Origin: an uncultured Ruminiclostridium sp.
GTDB lineage: Bacteria > Bacillota > Clostridia > Oscillospirales > Ruminococcaceae
Direction of reading: 5' to 3'
NCBI GenBank assembly: GCA_947623915.1
Contig: CANQIB010000013.1
Coordinates: forward strand, 1-64,000
DNA: 64,000 bases
Made by a program: the position numbers and the translations under genes
In this document: positions 1-9,894 of the stretch, in pieces
Layout: every line of letters begins with the position of its first letter
Numbering within the stretch: the first letter of the stretch is position 1
Notes under the pieces: generated by a model
Told to the model about the DNA's origin: nothing
Databases searched by the model: none
Seen by the model: the letters and a program-made list of their open reading frames with translations, nothing else

Positions 1-36
1 TTCATCACCGCCCTTTTTATTATACCATATTTATTT

Positions 37-67
37 GAAAAAGCCAAGCATTCGCTTGGCTTTTTCG
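37..67. terminator. Intergenic hairpin (aaaagccaag-cattcg-cttggcttttt), probable bidirectional terminator
   Basis: Perfect inverted repeat flanked by A and T runs. Confidence 0.6.
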
Positions 68-77
68 ACAGTCTGAA

Positions 78-115
78 ATCGGCAATACCATTATAAGGTA
101 TTGCCGATTTTTGCC
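78..115. terminator. Hairpin atcggcaatacc-attata-aggtattgccgat followed by T-run
   Basis: Perfect 12-bp inverted repeat plus ttttt. Confidence 0.5.
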
Positions 116-266
116 GCGCTTTGCGCGGCTCTTATCAAACTTGAGGGTGAAACCCCTGATGGTTTTCCCCGTGAACTTTCCGCCGAACGGCGGACAGTTT
201 TAAACTCAACTCTTTCCTTCCGCTTTATATTGACCTTTTCTACATACACAGCAGCTTGTGATAAAT

Positions 267-737
267 TTATTCTATGGTGACTTTTTTCATTATCTGCGGG
301 GTAGTGGGGCGGTCGTTGTAATCCACATTCACCGAGGCTATCTCATCGACAACGTCCATTCCCTCTGTCACCATGCCGAATGCCGCATAATTTCCGTCTA
401 AGTGCGGAGCGTCGGCGTGCATGATGAAAAACTGCGAGCTTGCCGAATTCGGCATCATGGAACGCGCCATCGACAACACTCCGCGAGTGTGCTTTAAATC
501 GTTTTTAACGCCGTTTGCGGCAAATTCACCCTTGATATTCGTTCCCGAACCGCCGGTCCCCGTACCCAAAGGGCATCCGCCCTGTATCATAAATCCTTTT
601 ATTACTCTGTGAAAGGAAAGACCGTCATAAAACCCGTCCTTTACGAGCTTTTCAAAATTTGCGCAGGTTATCGGCGCAATATCGGGATAAAGCTCCGCTT
701 TTATTTTCTTCCCGTTTTCCATTTCTATAACTACCAT
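267..737 (-). CDS. Peptidyl-prolyl cis-trans isomerase, cyclophilin type
   Basis: [13 protein letters not shown] / SQFFI / DGNYAAFG cyclophilin motifs. Confidence 0.95.
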   Translation of the reverse strand: MVVIEMENGKKIKAELYPDIAPITCANFEKLVKDGFYDGLSFHRVIKGFMIQGGCPLGTGTGGSGTNIKGEFAANGVKNDLKHTRGVLSMARSMMPNSASSQFFIMHADAPHLDGNYAAFGMVTEGMDVVDEIASVNVDYNDRPTTPQIMKKVTIE

Positions 738-764
738 TTGAAATATCCTTTCCTTTTTATCAAA

Positions 765-1973
765 CTATTTTCCGCGTTTGCGGATACGGTTCAGTATCAA
801 AGCTCCGACTGTTATGACTGCCGCCATGATCAAAACGGAGATGACTGTTCTAAATATAAGCTCCGTTTGGGTATCTCTTACCGTCACGCTGCCGACGCCC
901 TCTAAGCCTTCATAGGAAAACTCCTCTTTACTGTCCGCGTCGAAATATTCCAACGCTCTGAAATAGTGCCTTACCTCCGCACGGTCGGCGCGATGGTCAA
1001 ACGACAGGGCAAAGGGCGTTATGTCGCTGTACTGGTCATCGACCTTTCCTTGATGATATTCTCCGTTTGCATAGAAATTTCCGGTATTCCATACCACGTC
1101 CATGTATATCCATCTGCCGTCCAGCCATACCGCCGCCCATTCGTGATTTTGCGGGCTGTCGTGCAATCCCTCGTATGTGTATCCGCCGGAAGCGACCGAG
1201 CCTTTGATATTTACGGCTTTTATCCCCTGTGCTTCGAGCAGGGCGCAATAGAGGTTAGCAAATCCTCCGCATACCGTTCTGTGATCCCGCAGCACGTTTT
1301 TAAGGCATATTGTGGAGATAGTGACCGAATTATCCCGCGCGTCCTCGTCGTAATAAATATTTTCGGAGGTCCAGCGAGCCAGTGCCATCATTTTTTGATA
1401 ATCGTCGGTCATGCCGTCGGTGATCTCGTCGGACAGCGCTTGTATCTGCTCCAACGTGTCGGCGACCGTCTGCCTGTCAAGCTCGTCGGAAACATAGCTT
1501 GCCCATGCGGCGCTGACGGTTTCATAAGCGTTTTGCGGTACTGAGGCGTTCTGTTCCTTTATCCCGTTATCGGGAAAGTACCAGCCCTCGTCGTATTGTA
1601 CGCGGTATCTCATCTGTGCGCCGGAGCTTAAAGCTATTATAATATAGCTTTCGTCAAAAAGCGTCGGTATGCTGTCAAGCGGCAGCTTTGCGGTAAATTC
1701 ACCATTGTCGCTCACAGACAGCGTCGCGTCGGTGCTGCTGTCGGTCGTTAGGAAAATGCGTTCTACCGTGTCGCTCGTATATTTTCCCGCAACGGTAAGC
1801 GTACCGTCGGAAATCTCCATCGTACAGCTGTTATCGGGGTTATACGATGTGACAAGCTCGTGTGCCTTACTCACCGACGGTGGAGTGCTTTCCTCCGAAA
1901 AAGCGGGATATGTGCCGGTCAGCATAAAAGCACAGACCGACACCGCCGAAAAAATTTTAATCAATAACTTCAT
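765..1973 (-). CDS. Secreted/membrane transglutaminase-like domain protein
   Basis: Signal peptide; TVCGGFANLYCALLEAQGI...HEWAAVWLDGRWIYMDVVWN transglutaminase-core Cys/His/Asp; C-terminal TM. Confidence 0.85.
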   Translation of the reverse strand: MKLLIKIFSAVSVCAFMLTGTYPAFSEESTPPSVSKAHELVTSYNPDNSCTMEISDGTLTVAGKYTSDTVERIFLTTDSSTDATLSVSDNGEFTAKLPLDSIPTLFDESYIIIALSSGAQMRYRVQYDEGWYFPDNGIKEQNASVPQNAYETVSAAWASYVSDELDRQTVADTLEQIQALSDEITDGMTDDYQKMMALARWTSENIYYDEDARDNSVTISTICLKNVLRDHRTVCGGFANLYCALLEAQGIKAVNIKGSVASGGYTYEGLHDSPQNHEWAAVWLDGRWIYMDVVWNTGNFYANGEYHQGKVDDQYSDITPFALSFDHRADRAEVRHYFRALEYFDADSKEEFSYEGLEGVGSVTVRDTQTELIFRTVISVLIMAAVITVGALILNRIRKRGK

Positions 1974-4470
1974 ATCCGGCGTCTGTTACCGCTTTTTTGA
2001 GCTGCTCCACGTCGATACCGTCAGGATAAGTGACGGACGCCTGCTTTTTCTCAAGATCCACCTCGGCGTTTACTCCGGGAATGGAGTTGAGCGCTTTTTC
2101 AACGGTCGCCTTGCAATGACCGCAGCTCATGCCCTCGATCTTCAATACTGTCTGCATGGTGTGTTCCTCCTTTTCGGCAGGTATGACGGCAGTCGGTGCG
2201 CTGTTCGCCGAGCCGCTCTGTGCCGTGATTTTCGGTTTGTAAAATCTGAGTCTAAGCGCGTTTGTCACAACGGATACCGAACTGAAGCTCATAGCCGCCG
2301 CGGCGATCATCGGATTGAGCATTATGCCGAAAGCGGGGAACAGCGCTCCCGCCGCTATCGGGATACCGATGATGTTATATATAAACGCCCAAAACAGATT
2401 TTCCTTTATGTTGGTCATGACCCTGCGGCTGAGCACTATCGCTGCCGCGGCGTCGGTAAGCTCGCTTCCGATAAGGACTACATCGGCGGAGTCTATCGCA
2501 ATATCCGTACCCGCTCCGACCGCTATCCCGACGCTTGCCGCGGTAAGAGCGGGCGCGTCGTTTATGCCGTCGCCGGTCATGGCTACGGTATGTCCCTCTT
2601 TCATCAGCCGCGTTACTATCTCGGCTTTGTTTTCCGGCATGAGCGAGCTGTAAACGGTGTCGATGCCCGCCTGCCTGCATATCGCCGTGGCGGTTTGTTC
2701 ATTATCTCCCGTAAGCATGATCGTTTTTATCTTCATCGAGCGGAGCTGCTCCACGGCTGCGCGGCTGGTCTCTTTTATGGTATCCGCCGCGGCGATAACG
2801 CCTATCGCCTTATCGTCCTCCGAGAGTATCAGAGCGGTTTTTCCGCCGTTTTCGTATTCGTCTATGGCGGTTCTTACCGATGAACAGTCTATGCCGTTTT
2901 CCGACATCATTTTTTCATTTCCCAGACAGCAAAGCCGCCCGTCTATGATGCCGCTGATACCCTTGCCGATAACTACCTTAAAATCGCTTACCTGCTTTGT
3001 GGAAAGTCCCATTTCCGCGCATTTTTCGGTGACGGCAAATGCCAGCGGGTGGTTTGACGAATTTTCGAGCGACGCCGCCAAAGACATCAGCTTTTCTTTG
3101 TCGCTTGAATACATATCGGTTACAACGGGCATGCCGTTGGTGACGGTGCCGGTTTTATCAAAGGCGATTATATCGGTTTTTCCCGCCGTTTCAAGCGCAG
3201 CGGCGGATTTTATAAGTATTCCGTTTCTTGCCGCCGTACCCGTACCTACCGTTACCGCTACGGGAGTGGCAAGCCCCAGCGCGCAGGGGCAGGAGATGAC
3301 CAGCACCGTTATCGCTGCGGACAGCGCAAATTCAAATCCCATGCCCGCAAGCATCCAGATAATGAACACTAACAGCGCTATCCCCATAACTACCGGCACA
3401 AACACGCCGCTTATCTTGTTTGCCAAACGGGCGATGGGGGCTTTGGTCGCCGACGCTTCCTCCACCAGCTTTATTATCTGCGACAGGGCGGTGTCCTCTC
3501 CGACCTTTTCCGCACGCATTTCAAAATAGCCGCTCATATTTATGGTAGCGCCTATGACGCTGTCGCCGACCGTTTTTTCGGCAGGTATGCTTTCGCCGGT
3601 TATCGCGGATTCGTTTATACTGCCGCTGCCGCTGATTATCACTCCGTCGGCTGCGACGGCTTCTCCCGCTTTTACCGCGATAATATCGCCCTTTACTATT
3701 TCCTCGGCGGGTACGGTGACCTTTTCTCCGTTGCGTATGACTACGGCATATTTCGGCGCAAGGTCCATAAGACCCGCCACCGCGTCGTTAGTTTTCTTTT
3801 TGGAGCGCGCCTCCAGCGCCTTTCCGAGCGTTATCAGCGTGAGTATCATGCCGGCGCTTTCAAAATAAAGGTCCATCATGTATTTTGAAACCGTTTCATG
3901 CTCGCCGTGCCCTAAGCCCCAGCCTATGCGGTATATCGCAAATATACCGTAAATAAGCGAGGCGGACGCTCCCACGGCGATAAGTGTATCCATGTTCGGG
4001 GAAAGGTGGAACAGCGACTTATAGCCGTTTATAAAATAATTTCGGTTGATATATGCTATAGGCAGACACAGCAAAAGCTGCGTGAACGCAAAGGTCATGG
4101 CGTTTTCTTCTCCGACCATAAAGCCGGGGAGCGGCAGACCTATCATATGTCCCATCGAAATATAGAACAGCACGAGCATAAAGCCAAGCGAGATAAAAAA
4201 CCGTTTCAGCATGGCGGAATCTTCCGAGCCTGCGGCTTTGGGAGCTTCGGTCTTTTGTCCCGCGACGGCGGCGCCGTAGCCCGCTTTTTCCACCGCGGAT
4301 ATAATATCCCGTTCGCTGACGGTTTTTTCGTCATATTCGGCGGTCATGGTGTTTTGCAAAAGGTTTACCGAGGCGGAGGTGACCCCCTCCAGCTTTCCCG
4401 CCGCTTTTTCGACATGAGCCTGACAGGATGCACAGGTCATGCCGGTAATATTGAATTTGGTCGTTTTCAT
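1957..4470 (-). CDS. copA: Copper-translocating P1B-type ATPase with N- and C-terminal HMA domains
   Basis: GMTCASCQ (N-HMA), CPCALGLATP, DKTGTVTNG, GDGINDAPAL, C-terminal GMSCGHC HMA. Confidence 0.95.
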   Translation of the reverse strand: MKTTKFNITGMTCASCQAHVEKAAGKLEGVTSASVNLLQNTMTAEYDEKTVSERDIISAVEKAGYGAAVAGQKTEAPKAAGSEDSAMLKRFFISLGFMLVLFYISMGHMIGLPLPGFMVGEENAMTFAFTQLLLCLPIAYINRNYFINGYKSLFHLSPNMDTLIAVGASASLIYGIFAIYRIGWGLGHGEHETVSKYMMDLYFESAGMILTLITLGKALEARSKKKTNDAVAGLMDLAPKYAVVIRNGEKVTVPAEEIVKGDIIAVKAGEAVAADGVIISGSGSINESAITGESIPAEKTVGDSVIGATINMSGYFEMRAEKVGEDTALSQIIKLVEEASATKAPIARLANKISGVFVPVVMGIALLVFIIWMLAGMGFEFALSAAITVLVISCPCALGLATPVAVTVGTGTAARNGILIKSAAALETAGKTDIIAFDKTGTVTNGMPVVTDMYSSDKEKLMSLAASLENSSNHPLAFAVTEKCAEMGLSTKQVSDFKVVIGKGISGIIDGRLCCLGNEKMMSENGIDCSSVRTAIDEYENGGKTALILSEDDKAIGVIAAADTIKETSRAAVEQLRSMKIKTIMLTGDNEQTATAICRQAGIDTVYSSLMPENKAEIVTRLMKEGHTVAMTGDGINDAPALTAASVGIAVGAGTDIAIDSADVVLIGSELTDAAAAIVLSRRVMTNIKENLFWAFIYNIIGIPIAAGALFPAFGIMLNPMIAAAAMSFSSVSVVTNALRLRFYKPKITAQSGSANSAPTAVIPAEKEEHTMQTVLKIEGMSCGHCKATVEKALNSIPGVNAEVDLEKKQASVTYPDGIDVEQLKKAVTDAGYEVID

Positions 4471-4494
4471 CGCTTTTTCCTTCTTTGCTTACGG

Positions 4495-4992
4495 TCAGAC
4501 TATATCCGCTCTCATTATGTAATCGTCCATAACAAATCCGCCGCCTATATCGGCGCATTTTTCTTCGGCGACATAAAAACCCTTTTTGCGGTAAATGCTT
4601 ATAGTGGGTTCGTTATGCCTGTTTACGGTGAGATAGATATATGACAGACCGTTGGTCTTGCAGTATTTAGTAAGGAATTTAAACGCCTCGGACGCATACC
4701 CCTTGGAGCGTTCCTCTTTTTTGACATACAGCTTGCTTAAAAAAAGCGCGCCGTTATCTTTTTCGGGGTGTATGCCGGTATATCCGATGAGCTTTTCGTC
4801 GTTATAGAAAAGATAATATTTATAGCCGTTTTTTATCTGTTCGCACAGCGCGTCAAAGGACTGGAATTTATCAAGCATATAATCTATCTGCTCCTGCGAT
4901 ATGATAACGCCGAAGTATTCATGCCATATCTCATCGGCAGTCTCGGCTAAAAGCCGAAGCTGTTCATCGGTATTCGCCTTTATTATTTCCAT
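4495..4992 (-). CDS. GNAT family N-acetyltransferase
   Basis: LSKLYVKKEERSKGYASEAFKFL acetyl-CoA loop; start reassigned to MEIIKANTDEQ, downstream of its own promoter, instead of the longer ORF-track start. Confidence 0.85.
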   Translation of the reverse strand: MEIIKANTDEQLRLLAETADEIWHEYFGVIISQEQIDYMLDKFQSFDALCEQIKNGYKYYLFYNDEKLIGYTGIHPEKDNGALFLSKLYVKKEERSKGYASEAFKFLTKYCKTNGLSYIYLTVNRHNEPTISIYRKKGFYVAEEKCADIGGGFVMDDYIMRADIV

Positions 4993-5025
4993 TTTTCCCT
5001 CCGAAAAACACAGATTCATAAGACT

Positions 5026-5054
5026 AGTATACCATATTTTATAACCTATGTCAA
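5026..5054 (-). promoter_or_regulatory. Sigma-A promoter for the GNAT gene (TTGACA-17-TATACT)
   Basis: Minus strand TTGACAtaggttataaaatatggTATACT. Confidence 0.7.
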
Positions 5055-5069
5055 CTATCGGTTTTGTTG

Positions 5070-5276
5070 CTATTTTTTTGTACTGTCGGGATTTGACAGC
5101 CGCAGGAGTTTGAAAAAGTCGTATTCGGCGTATGCCGCTTTGTGCAGCTGATAAGCGTTCCTTATGCTGTCTTTCCTTTCGTGCAGCCTGCATTGTATAT
5201 TTACCGGTAGCGACAGAAAAAATTCTCTTGAGCTGTGGCTGAAATTTATAAGCTCGTGTAAGTTCTTGTATTCCAT
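5070..5276 (-). CDS. Small hypothetical protein (68 aa)
   Basis: ORF with Shine-Dalgarno ggaggggatagttATG. Confidence 0.5.
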   Translation of the reverse strand: MEYKNLHELINFSHSSREFFLSLPVNIQCRLHERKDSIRNAYQLHKAAYAEYDFFKLLRLSNPDSTKK

Positions 5277-5366
5277 AACTATCCCCTCCGTTCAATTTAT
5301 TTGCAAAAAACGAAAAAAAATACCGCTGTGAACAGTTTAATATAAAAGAGGGGATTATGTGAAAAA

Positions 5367-5397
5367 TTCCCGCCTCGCTGGCTGCGGGCGGGAATTA
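5367..5397 (-). terminator. Rho-independent terminator of pfk
   Basis: aattcccgcc...ggcgggaatt stem, T-rich on the minus strand. Confidence 0.65.
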
Positions 5398-5403
5398 CGT
5401 TTG

Positions 5404-6489
5404 TCAGTCGCCGAACGAAACTCCGATGTTTCTTCCGGTGATAATAAGCTCGTCGTCCTCCGGCACGAATTTTGTTTTCATAGTAACGTCGGAGAGCTTG
5501 TTTTCGGTTATATCGTTTCCGATTTTTGCAACGGTATAACCGTATTTTTCGTCTTTTATGAGAGTAGCCGCGCGAGCGCCGAATTTAGTTGCAAGGACGC
5601 GGTCGTATGCCGACGGACTGCCGCCGCGCAGGATATGCCCCGGAACTACCGACCTTGTTTCAACTCCCGTGGCGCTTTCTATCTGTTTTGCTATGCGGTT
5701 CGTCACGGTAGTTTCGCCCGCCTCGGCACGCTTTTTGGCGCGCTCCTTTTTCTTCATGGCGGCCTCCTGCTTGTCCATTGCGCCCTCGGCTACCGCGATT
5801 ATCGAGAATTTCTTGCCTGCTCTTGCACGTTTTTCGCACGCGTCGATCACTTTATCTATACTGTAGGGTATTTCGGGGATAAGCACTATATCCGCTCCTC
5901 CCGCGATGCCGGTATATAAAGTCAGCCAGCCCGCTTTATTTCCCATTATCTCTATCACCATTATCCTGCGGTGGGAAGTAGCCGTGGTGTGCAGACGGTC
6001 CAGCACTTCCGTTCCTATATCGACGGCGGTATGAAATCCGAATGTAACGTCCGTTCCCCAAATGTCGTTATCAATGGTTTTGGGCAGTCCTATTATGTTG
6101 AGCCCCTCCTCCGAAAGCAGGTTAGCGGTCTTGTGGGTGCCGTTTCCTCCTAACGTGAGAATGCAGTCCAGCTTTTGCTCTTTATAGGTGGCTTTCATTT
6201 CGGCGACCTTATCGATGTTGTCCTCTTCGATGACCTGCATCATTTTATAGGGAGTTCTTTTTGTGCCGAGTATCGTGCCGCCCTGCGTAAGTATGCCGGA
6301 AAAATCCTCCGGCTTCATAAGACGGCAGTCGTTGTGTATAAGCCCGTGAAAACCGTTTGAGATGCCGACTATCTCGACATTATCCTCGCCGAAAAGCGTA
6401 TAGCAAGCCTTTGCCGCGCCCCTTATCGTAGCGTTGAGTCCGGGACAGTCCCCTCCGCTGGTAAGAATACCTATTCTGCGTTTTGCCAT
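5404..6489 (-). CDS. 6-phosphofructokinase family protein
   Basis: GILTSGGDCPGLNATIRG, LGGNGTHKTA, LPKTIDNDIWGTD; start set at MAKRRIG with gaaagga SD. Confidence 0.9.
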   Translation of the reverse strand: MAKRRIGILTSGGDCPGLNATIRGAAKACYTLFGEDNVEIVGISNGFHGLIHNDCRLMKPEDFSGILTQGGTILGTKRTPYKMMQVIEEDNIDKVAEMKATYKEQKLDCILTLGGNGTHKTANLLSEEGLNIIGLPKTIDNDIWGTDVTFGFHTAVDIGTEVLDRLHTTATSHRRIMVIEIMGNKAGWLTLYTGIAGGADIVLIPEIPYSIDKVIDACEKRARAGKKFSIIAVAEGAMDKQEAAMKKKERAKKRAEAGETTVTNRIAKQIESATGVETRSVVPGHILRGGSPSAYDRVLATKFGARAATLIKDEKYGYTVAKIGNDITENKLSDVTMKTKFVPEDDELIITGRNIGVSFGD

Positions 6490-6682
6490 TTTTAACATTC
6501 CTTTCGTTTTGGGATAGAACATGATATTTCCATTTAATATTATCACAAATCCTTTTCCGTGTCAAGAAAAACAGCTTGAAGCCGGAAAAGCTGCGGTAAA
6601 CAAAACGGCGCAAAAAGGTCGGGATTGCATTTTTGCGGGAAATGTAATATAATTGAGTTACAACGTCGGACTTTCGGCATAA

Positions 6683-7429
6683 ATGCATAAGCCGACGGTA
6701 AGCAGAGGTATAATGATGGAAAACAACGGTTTTGCTTTAAAAGTCAAAGGATTGTTACGGCGAGCAGCCGACGTGGTTTATCCGGCTCGCTGTCCTGTCT
6801 GCGGTGAGATCATCTCGCTCGGAAAATACATATGTGAGGAATGTAGCAAGGATTTTTGCGGCGGCGGATGTCAAACGTCGGTGGCGGGCTTTCCGCTCTA
6901 TTATGTGTGCGAGTATGACGAAATATCGAAACCGATAGTGCTTGGCGCTAAAAACGACCGCGACGGGGATAAACTGGATTTTATGGCAAAATCGGTTTAC
7001 GATATGATGAACGGATTTAACCTTACTGACCGTATCGACGGTATCGTGCCTATACCCATGACCGCGGCGGCCAGAATAAAACGCGGATACAGTCAGACGG
7101 ATAAAATAGCTCAAAAGCTGTCGGAGCTTAGCGGTATAAGGACGGTCCGCGCCGTTGTGAAGATACGAAAGACCGCTCAGCAAAAAACGCTGTCGAGGGA
7201 AGAAAGACAGAAAAATCTTGTCGGCGCGTTTGCACTCGGAAAGAATATAAATGTGCGCGGTATGAGGTTGGCGGTAATTGATGACGTTTGTACTACGGGA
7301 GCGACGCTGAAAACCGTATCCGCTTTGCTGAAAAGCTGCGGGTGCGAAAGCGTGATATGCTTATGCTTTGCAAAGGCGGTATCCGACAGAGAGCGCGTGG
7401 ATACGCGTATCTTTGACGACCTGTTTTGA
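6683..7429 (+). CDS. ComF family protein / phosphoribosyltransferase
   Basis: CPVCGEIIS...CEEC zinc ribbon; AVIDDVCTTGATL PRTase motif; true start may be one of the internal Met codons. Confidence 0.88.
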   Translation: MHKPTVSRGIMMENNGFALKVKGLLRRAADVVYPARCPVCGEIISLGKYICEECSKDFCGGGCQTSVAGFPLYYVCEYDEISKPIVLGAKNDRDGDKLDFMAKSVYDMMNGFNLTDRIDGIVPIPMTAAARIKRGYSQTDKIAQKLSELSGIRTVRAVVKIRKTAQQKTLSREERQKNLVGAFALGKNINVRGMRLAVIDDVCTTGATLKTVSALLKSCGCESVICLCFAKAVSDRERVDTRIFDDLF

Positions 7430-7597
7430 CAGGGAAAAATTTTTATGCCTTAATAAAGGCAAAAACAGGGATCGGGGGAGAGTTCTGCCGATTTTGCTAT
7501 TGACAAACCCTCTGAAAATATATTATAATTTATTGTAGTTGCGGCGACGTGACTTGGCGCCGCTATGACGTTATTTTATGAAAAGAGGTATATCTGT

Positions 7598-9127
7598 ATG
7601 GCTTATTTGCTTGGCGTTGATATAGGCACGTCCGGTACAAAGACCGTTCTTTTCGGCGAGGACGGCACTCCTGTTGTTTCAGTGCTGTATGAGTACCCGC
7701 TGTATACACCGCAGAACGGTTATGCGGAGCAGGATCCCGCCGACTGGTGGAATGCCTGCGTAAACAGTATACGGGACGTTGTTGCAAAGAGCGGCGTGCC
7801 CGCCGAGGAGATAAAGGGCATAGGACTTTCCGGCCAGATGCACGGCTTGGTCATGCTGGACGGCGACAACAACGTGATAAGAAACAGCATCATCTGGTGC
7901 GATCAGCGTACCTCGAAAGAAGTCGTTGAGATAACCGAGAAGGTCGGTCATGACAGGCTGCTTTCCATTACGGCAAATCCAGCCATAACCGGCTTTACCG
8001 CGGCTAAGATAATGTGGGTAAAAAACAACGAGCCGCAGAATTACGAAAAATGCCGCCATATCCTCCTCCCGAAGGATTATATCAGATTTATGCTGACGGG
8101 AGAATATGCCACCGAGGTGTCCGACGCTTCGGGAATGCAGCTTTTGGACATTCCCAAGCGCGACTGGTCCGACGAGGTTTTGGAAAAGCTCGGAATAGAC
8201 AAGTCTTTGCTTGCCAAAGTATACGAAAGTCCGGAGATAACCGGAACGGTAACAAAGGCGGTAGCGCAGGCAACCGGGCTGAAAGAGGGAACGCCGGTCG
8301 TAGGCGGCGCGGGAGATAACGCTGCCGCGGCGGTAGGTACGGGAGTCGTGGAAAACGGCAAGGCGTTTACCACGATAGGCTCAAGCGGAGTGGTATTCGC
8401 ACATACTTCCGATATTTCCATCGACCTTAAAGGCAGAGTCCACACTTTCTGCTGCGCTGTACCCGGCTGTTGGCACGTTATGGGCGTCACCCAGTCGGCG
8501 GGGCTTTCTCTGAAATGGTTCAGGGACAATTTTGCCTGGGGCGAAATGGAAACGGCGCTGTCTATGGGAGTAGACCCCTATTATCTTATGGATAAAGAAG
8601 CGGACAGCGTTCCCATCGGCGCTAACAAGCTGCTTTATATGCCTTATCTCAACGGCGAAAGGACGCCGCACCTTGACTCGAACGTCAGAGGCGCGTTCGT
8701 CGGTCTGTCGTCCATGCACAAGAAAAAAGACCTGCTCAGGGCGGTCATGGAGGGCGTTTCTTATTCGCTCCGCGATTGTGTTGAGGTCATTCGTGAAATG
8801 GGTATAGACGTCAGCGATATGATGGCTTGCGGCGGCGGCGGTTCTTCTCCGCTGTGGCGTCAGATGCTCGCGGACCTTTACGGCTGCGAGGTAAAGACCA
8901 CGGCAAACAAAGAAGGCCCCGCTTTGGGAGTGGCTTTGCTTGCGGCGGTCGGAGCGGGGATATATTCCTCCGTGCCGGAGGCTTGCGGCGCTGTTATAAA
9001 GCCTGATAAGGTGCAAAAGCCCATCGAGGAAAACAGCAGGCAGTACGAAAAGGTATACGCGCTTTATAAAAAGCTGTATCCCGCTATGAAAGCTAATTAC
9101 GACGAGCTTGCCGCTCTGGATATCTGA
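7598..9127 (+). CDS. xylB: Xylulokinase
   Basis: FGGY kinase; LLGVDIGTSGTKTVLF, GLSGQMHGLV, ACGGGGSSPLWRQMLAD; SD aaaagagg. Confidence 0.92.
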   Translation: MAYLLGVDIGTSGTKTVLFGEDGTPVVSVLYEYPLYTPQNGYAEQDPADWWNACVNSIRDVVAKSGVPAEEIKGIGLSGQMHGLVMLDGDNNVIRNSIIWCDQRTSKEVVEITEKVGHDRLLSITANPAITGFTAAKIMWVKNNEPQNYEKCRHILLPKDYIRFMLTGEYATEVSDASGMQLLDIPKRDWSDEVLEKLGIDKSLLAKVYESPEITGTVTKAVAQATGLKEGTPVVGGAGDNAAAAVGTGVVENGKAFTTIGSSGVVFAHTSDISIDLKGRVHTFCCAVPGCWHVMGVTQSAGLSLKWFRDNFAWGEMETALSMGVDPYYLMDKEADSVPIGANKLLYMPYLNGERTPHLDSNVRGAFVGLSSMHKKKDLLRAVMEGVSYSLRDCVEVIREMGIDVSDMMACGGGGSSPLWRQMLADLYGCEVKTTANKEGPALGVALLAAVGAGIYSSVPEACGAVIKPDKVQKPIEENSRQYEKVYALYKKLYPAMKANYDELAALDI

Positions 9128-9201
9128 CGGCAGGGACAAAAAGGTAAATTATCGGTAAAACGATAAAATAAATGATCGGGTATACCCGAAAAGGAGAAAA
9201 T

Positions 9202-9852
9202 ATGAAACTGTTTATTGATACTGCGAATGTAGCGGATATAAGACGCGCAAACGACATGGGCGTTATCTGCGGAGTTACCACAAACCCTTCTCTTATCGCT
9301 AAAGAGGGCAGAGATTTTAAGGAGGTCGTAAAGGAGATAACCGAGATAGTAGACGGCCCTATCTCTGCGGAGGTCATTTCGCTTGAGGCGGATAAGATGG
9401 TGGAGGAAGCTCTTCCGCTTGCGGCTATCCATAAAAACATCGTTATCAAGCTCCCCATGTGCGAAGAGGGCTTAAAGGCGTGCAAGGAGCTTACCAAGCG
9501 CGGCATAAAGACGAACGTTACCCTTATTTTCTCGGCTGCTCAGGCACTGCTTGCCGCAAGAGCGGGCGCGACCTTTGTAAGTCCTTTCCTCGGCAGACTT
9601 GACGACGTAGGAATGGAGGGCATGGCGCTTATCGAGGAGATAGTTGATATTTTCAGCGTTCAGGGTATCCAGACCGAGATAATTGCGGCGTCTATCCGCA
9701 ATCCTATCCATGTTACCGCCGCCGCAAGAGCGGGCTGCGATATAGCTACCGTGCCTATGAACGTTATCTTGCAGATGCTCAAGCATCCGCTGACCGATAA
9801 CGGTATCGAACGGTTCCTTAAAGACTGGGAAGGCTTTACCGCAAAGCATTGA
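9202..9852 (+). CDS. Transaldolase / fructose-6-phosphate aldolase family
   Basis: [61 protein letters not shown]. Confidence 0.93.
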   Translation: MKLFIDTANVADIRRANDMGVICGVTTNPSLIAKEGRDFKEVVKEITEIVDGPISAEVISLEADKMVEEALPLAAIHKNIVIKLPMCEEGLKACKELTKRGIKTNVTLIFSAAQALLAARAGATFVSPFLGRLDDVGMEGMALIEEIVDIFSVQGIQTEIIAASIRNPIHVTAAARAGCDIATVPMNVILQMLKHPLTDNGIERFLKDWEGFTAKH

Positions 9853-9894
9853 TCGTGTTTGTGACGCGATTTGTATTTAAGAAAGGGAAAATAA

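Noticed and set aside
1669-2883. 404-aa plus-strand ORF
   Set aside because: Entirely antisense to copA and the transglutaminase gene, whose family motifs are unambiguous; the composition is typical of a shadow ORF.
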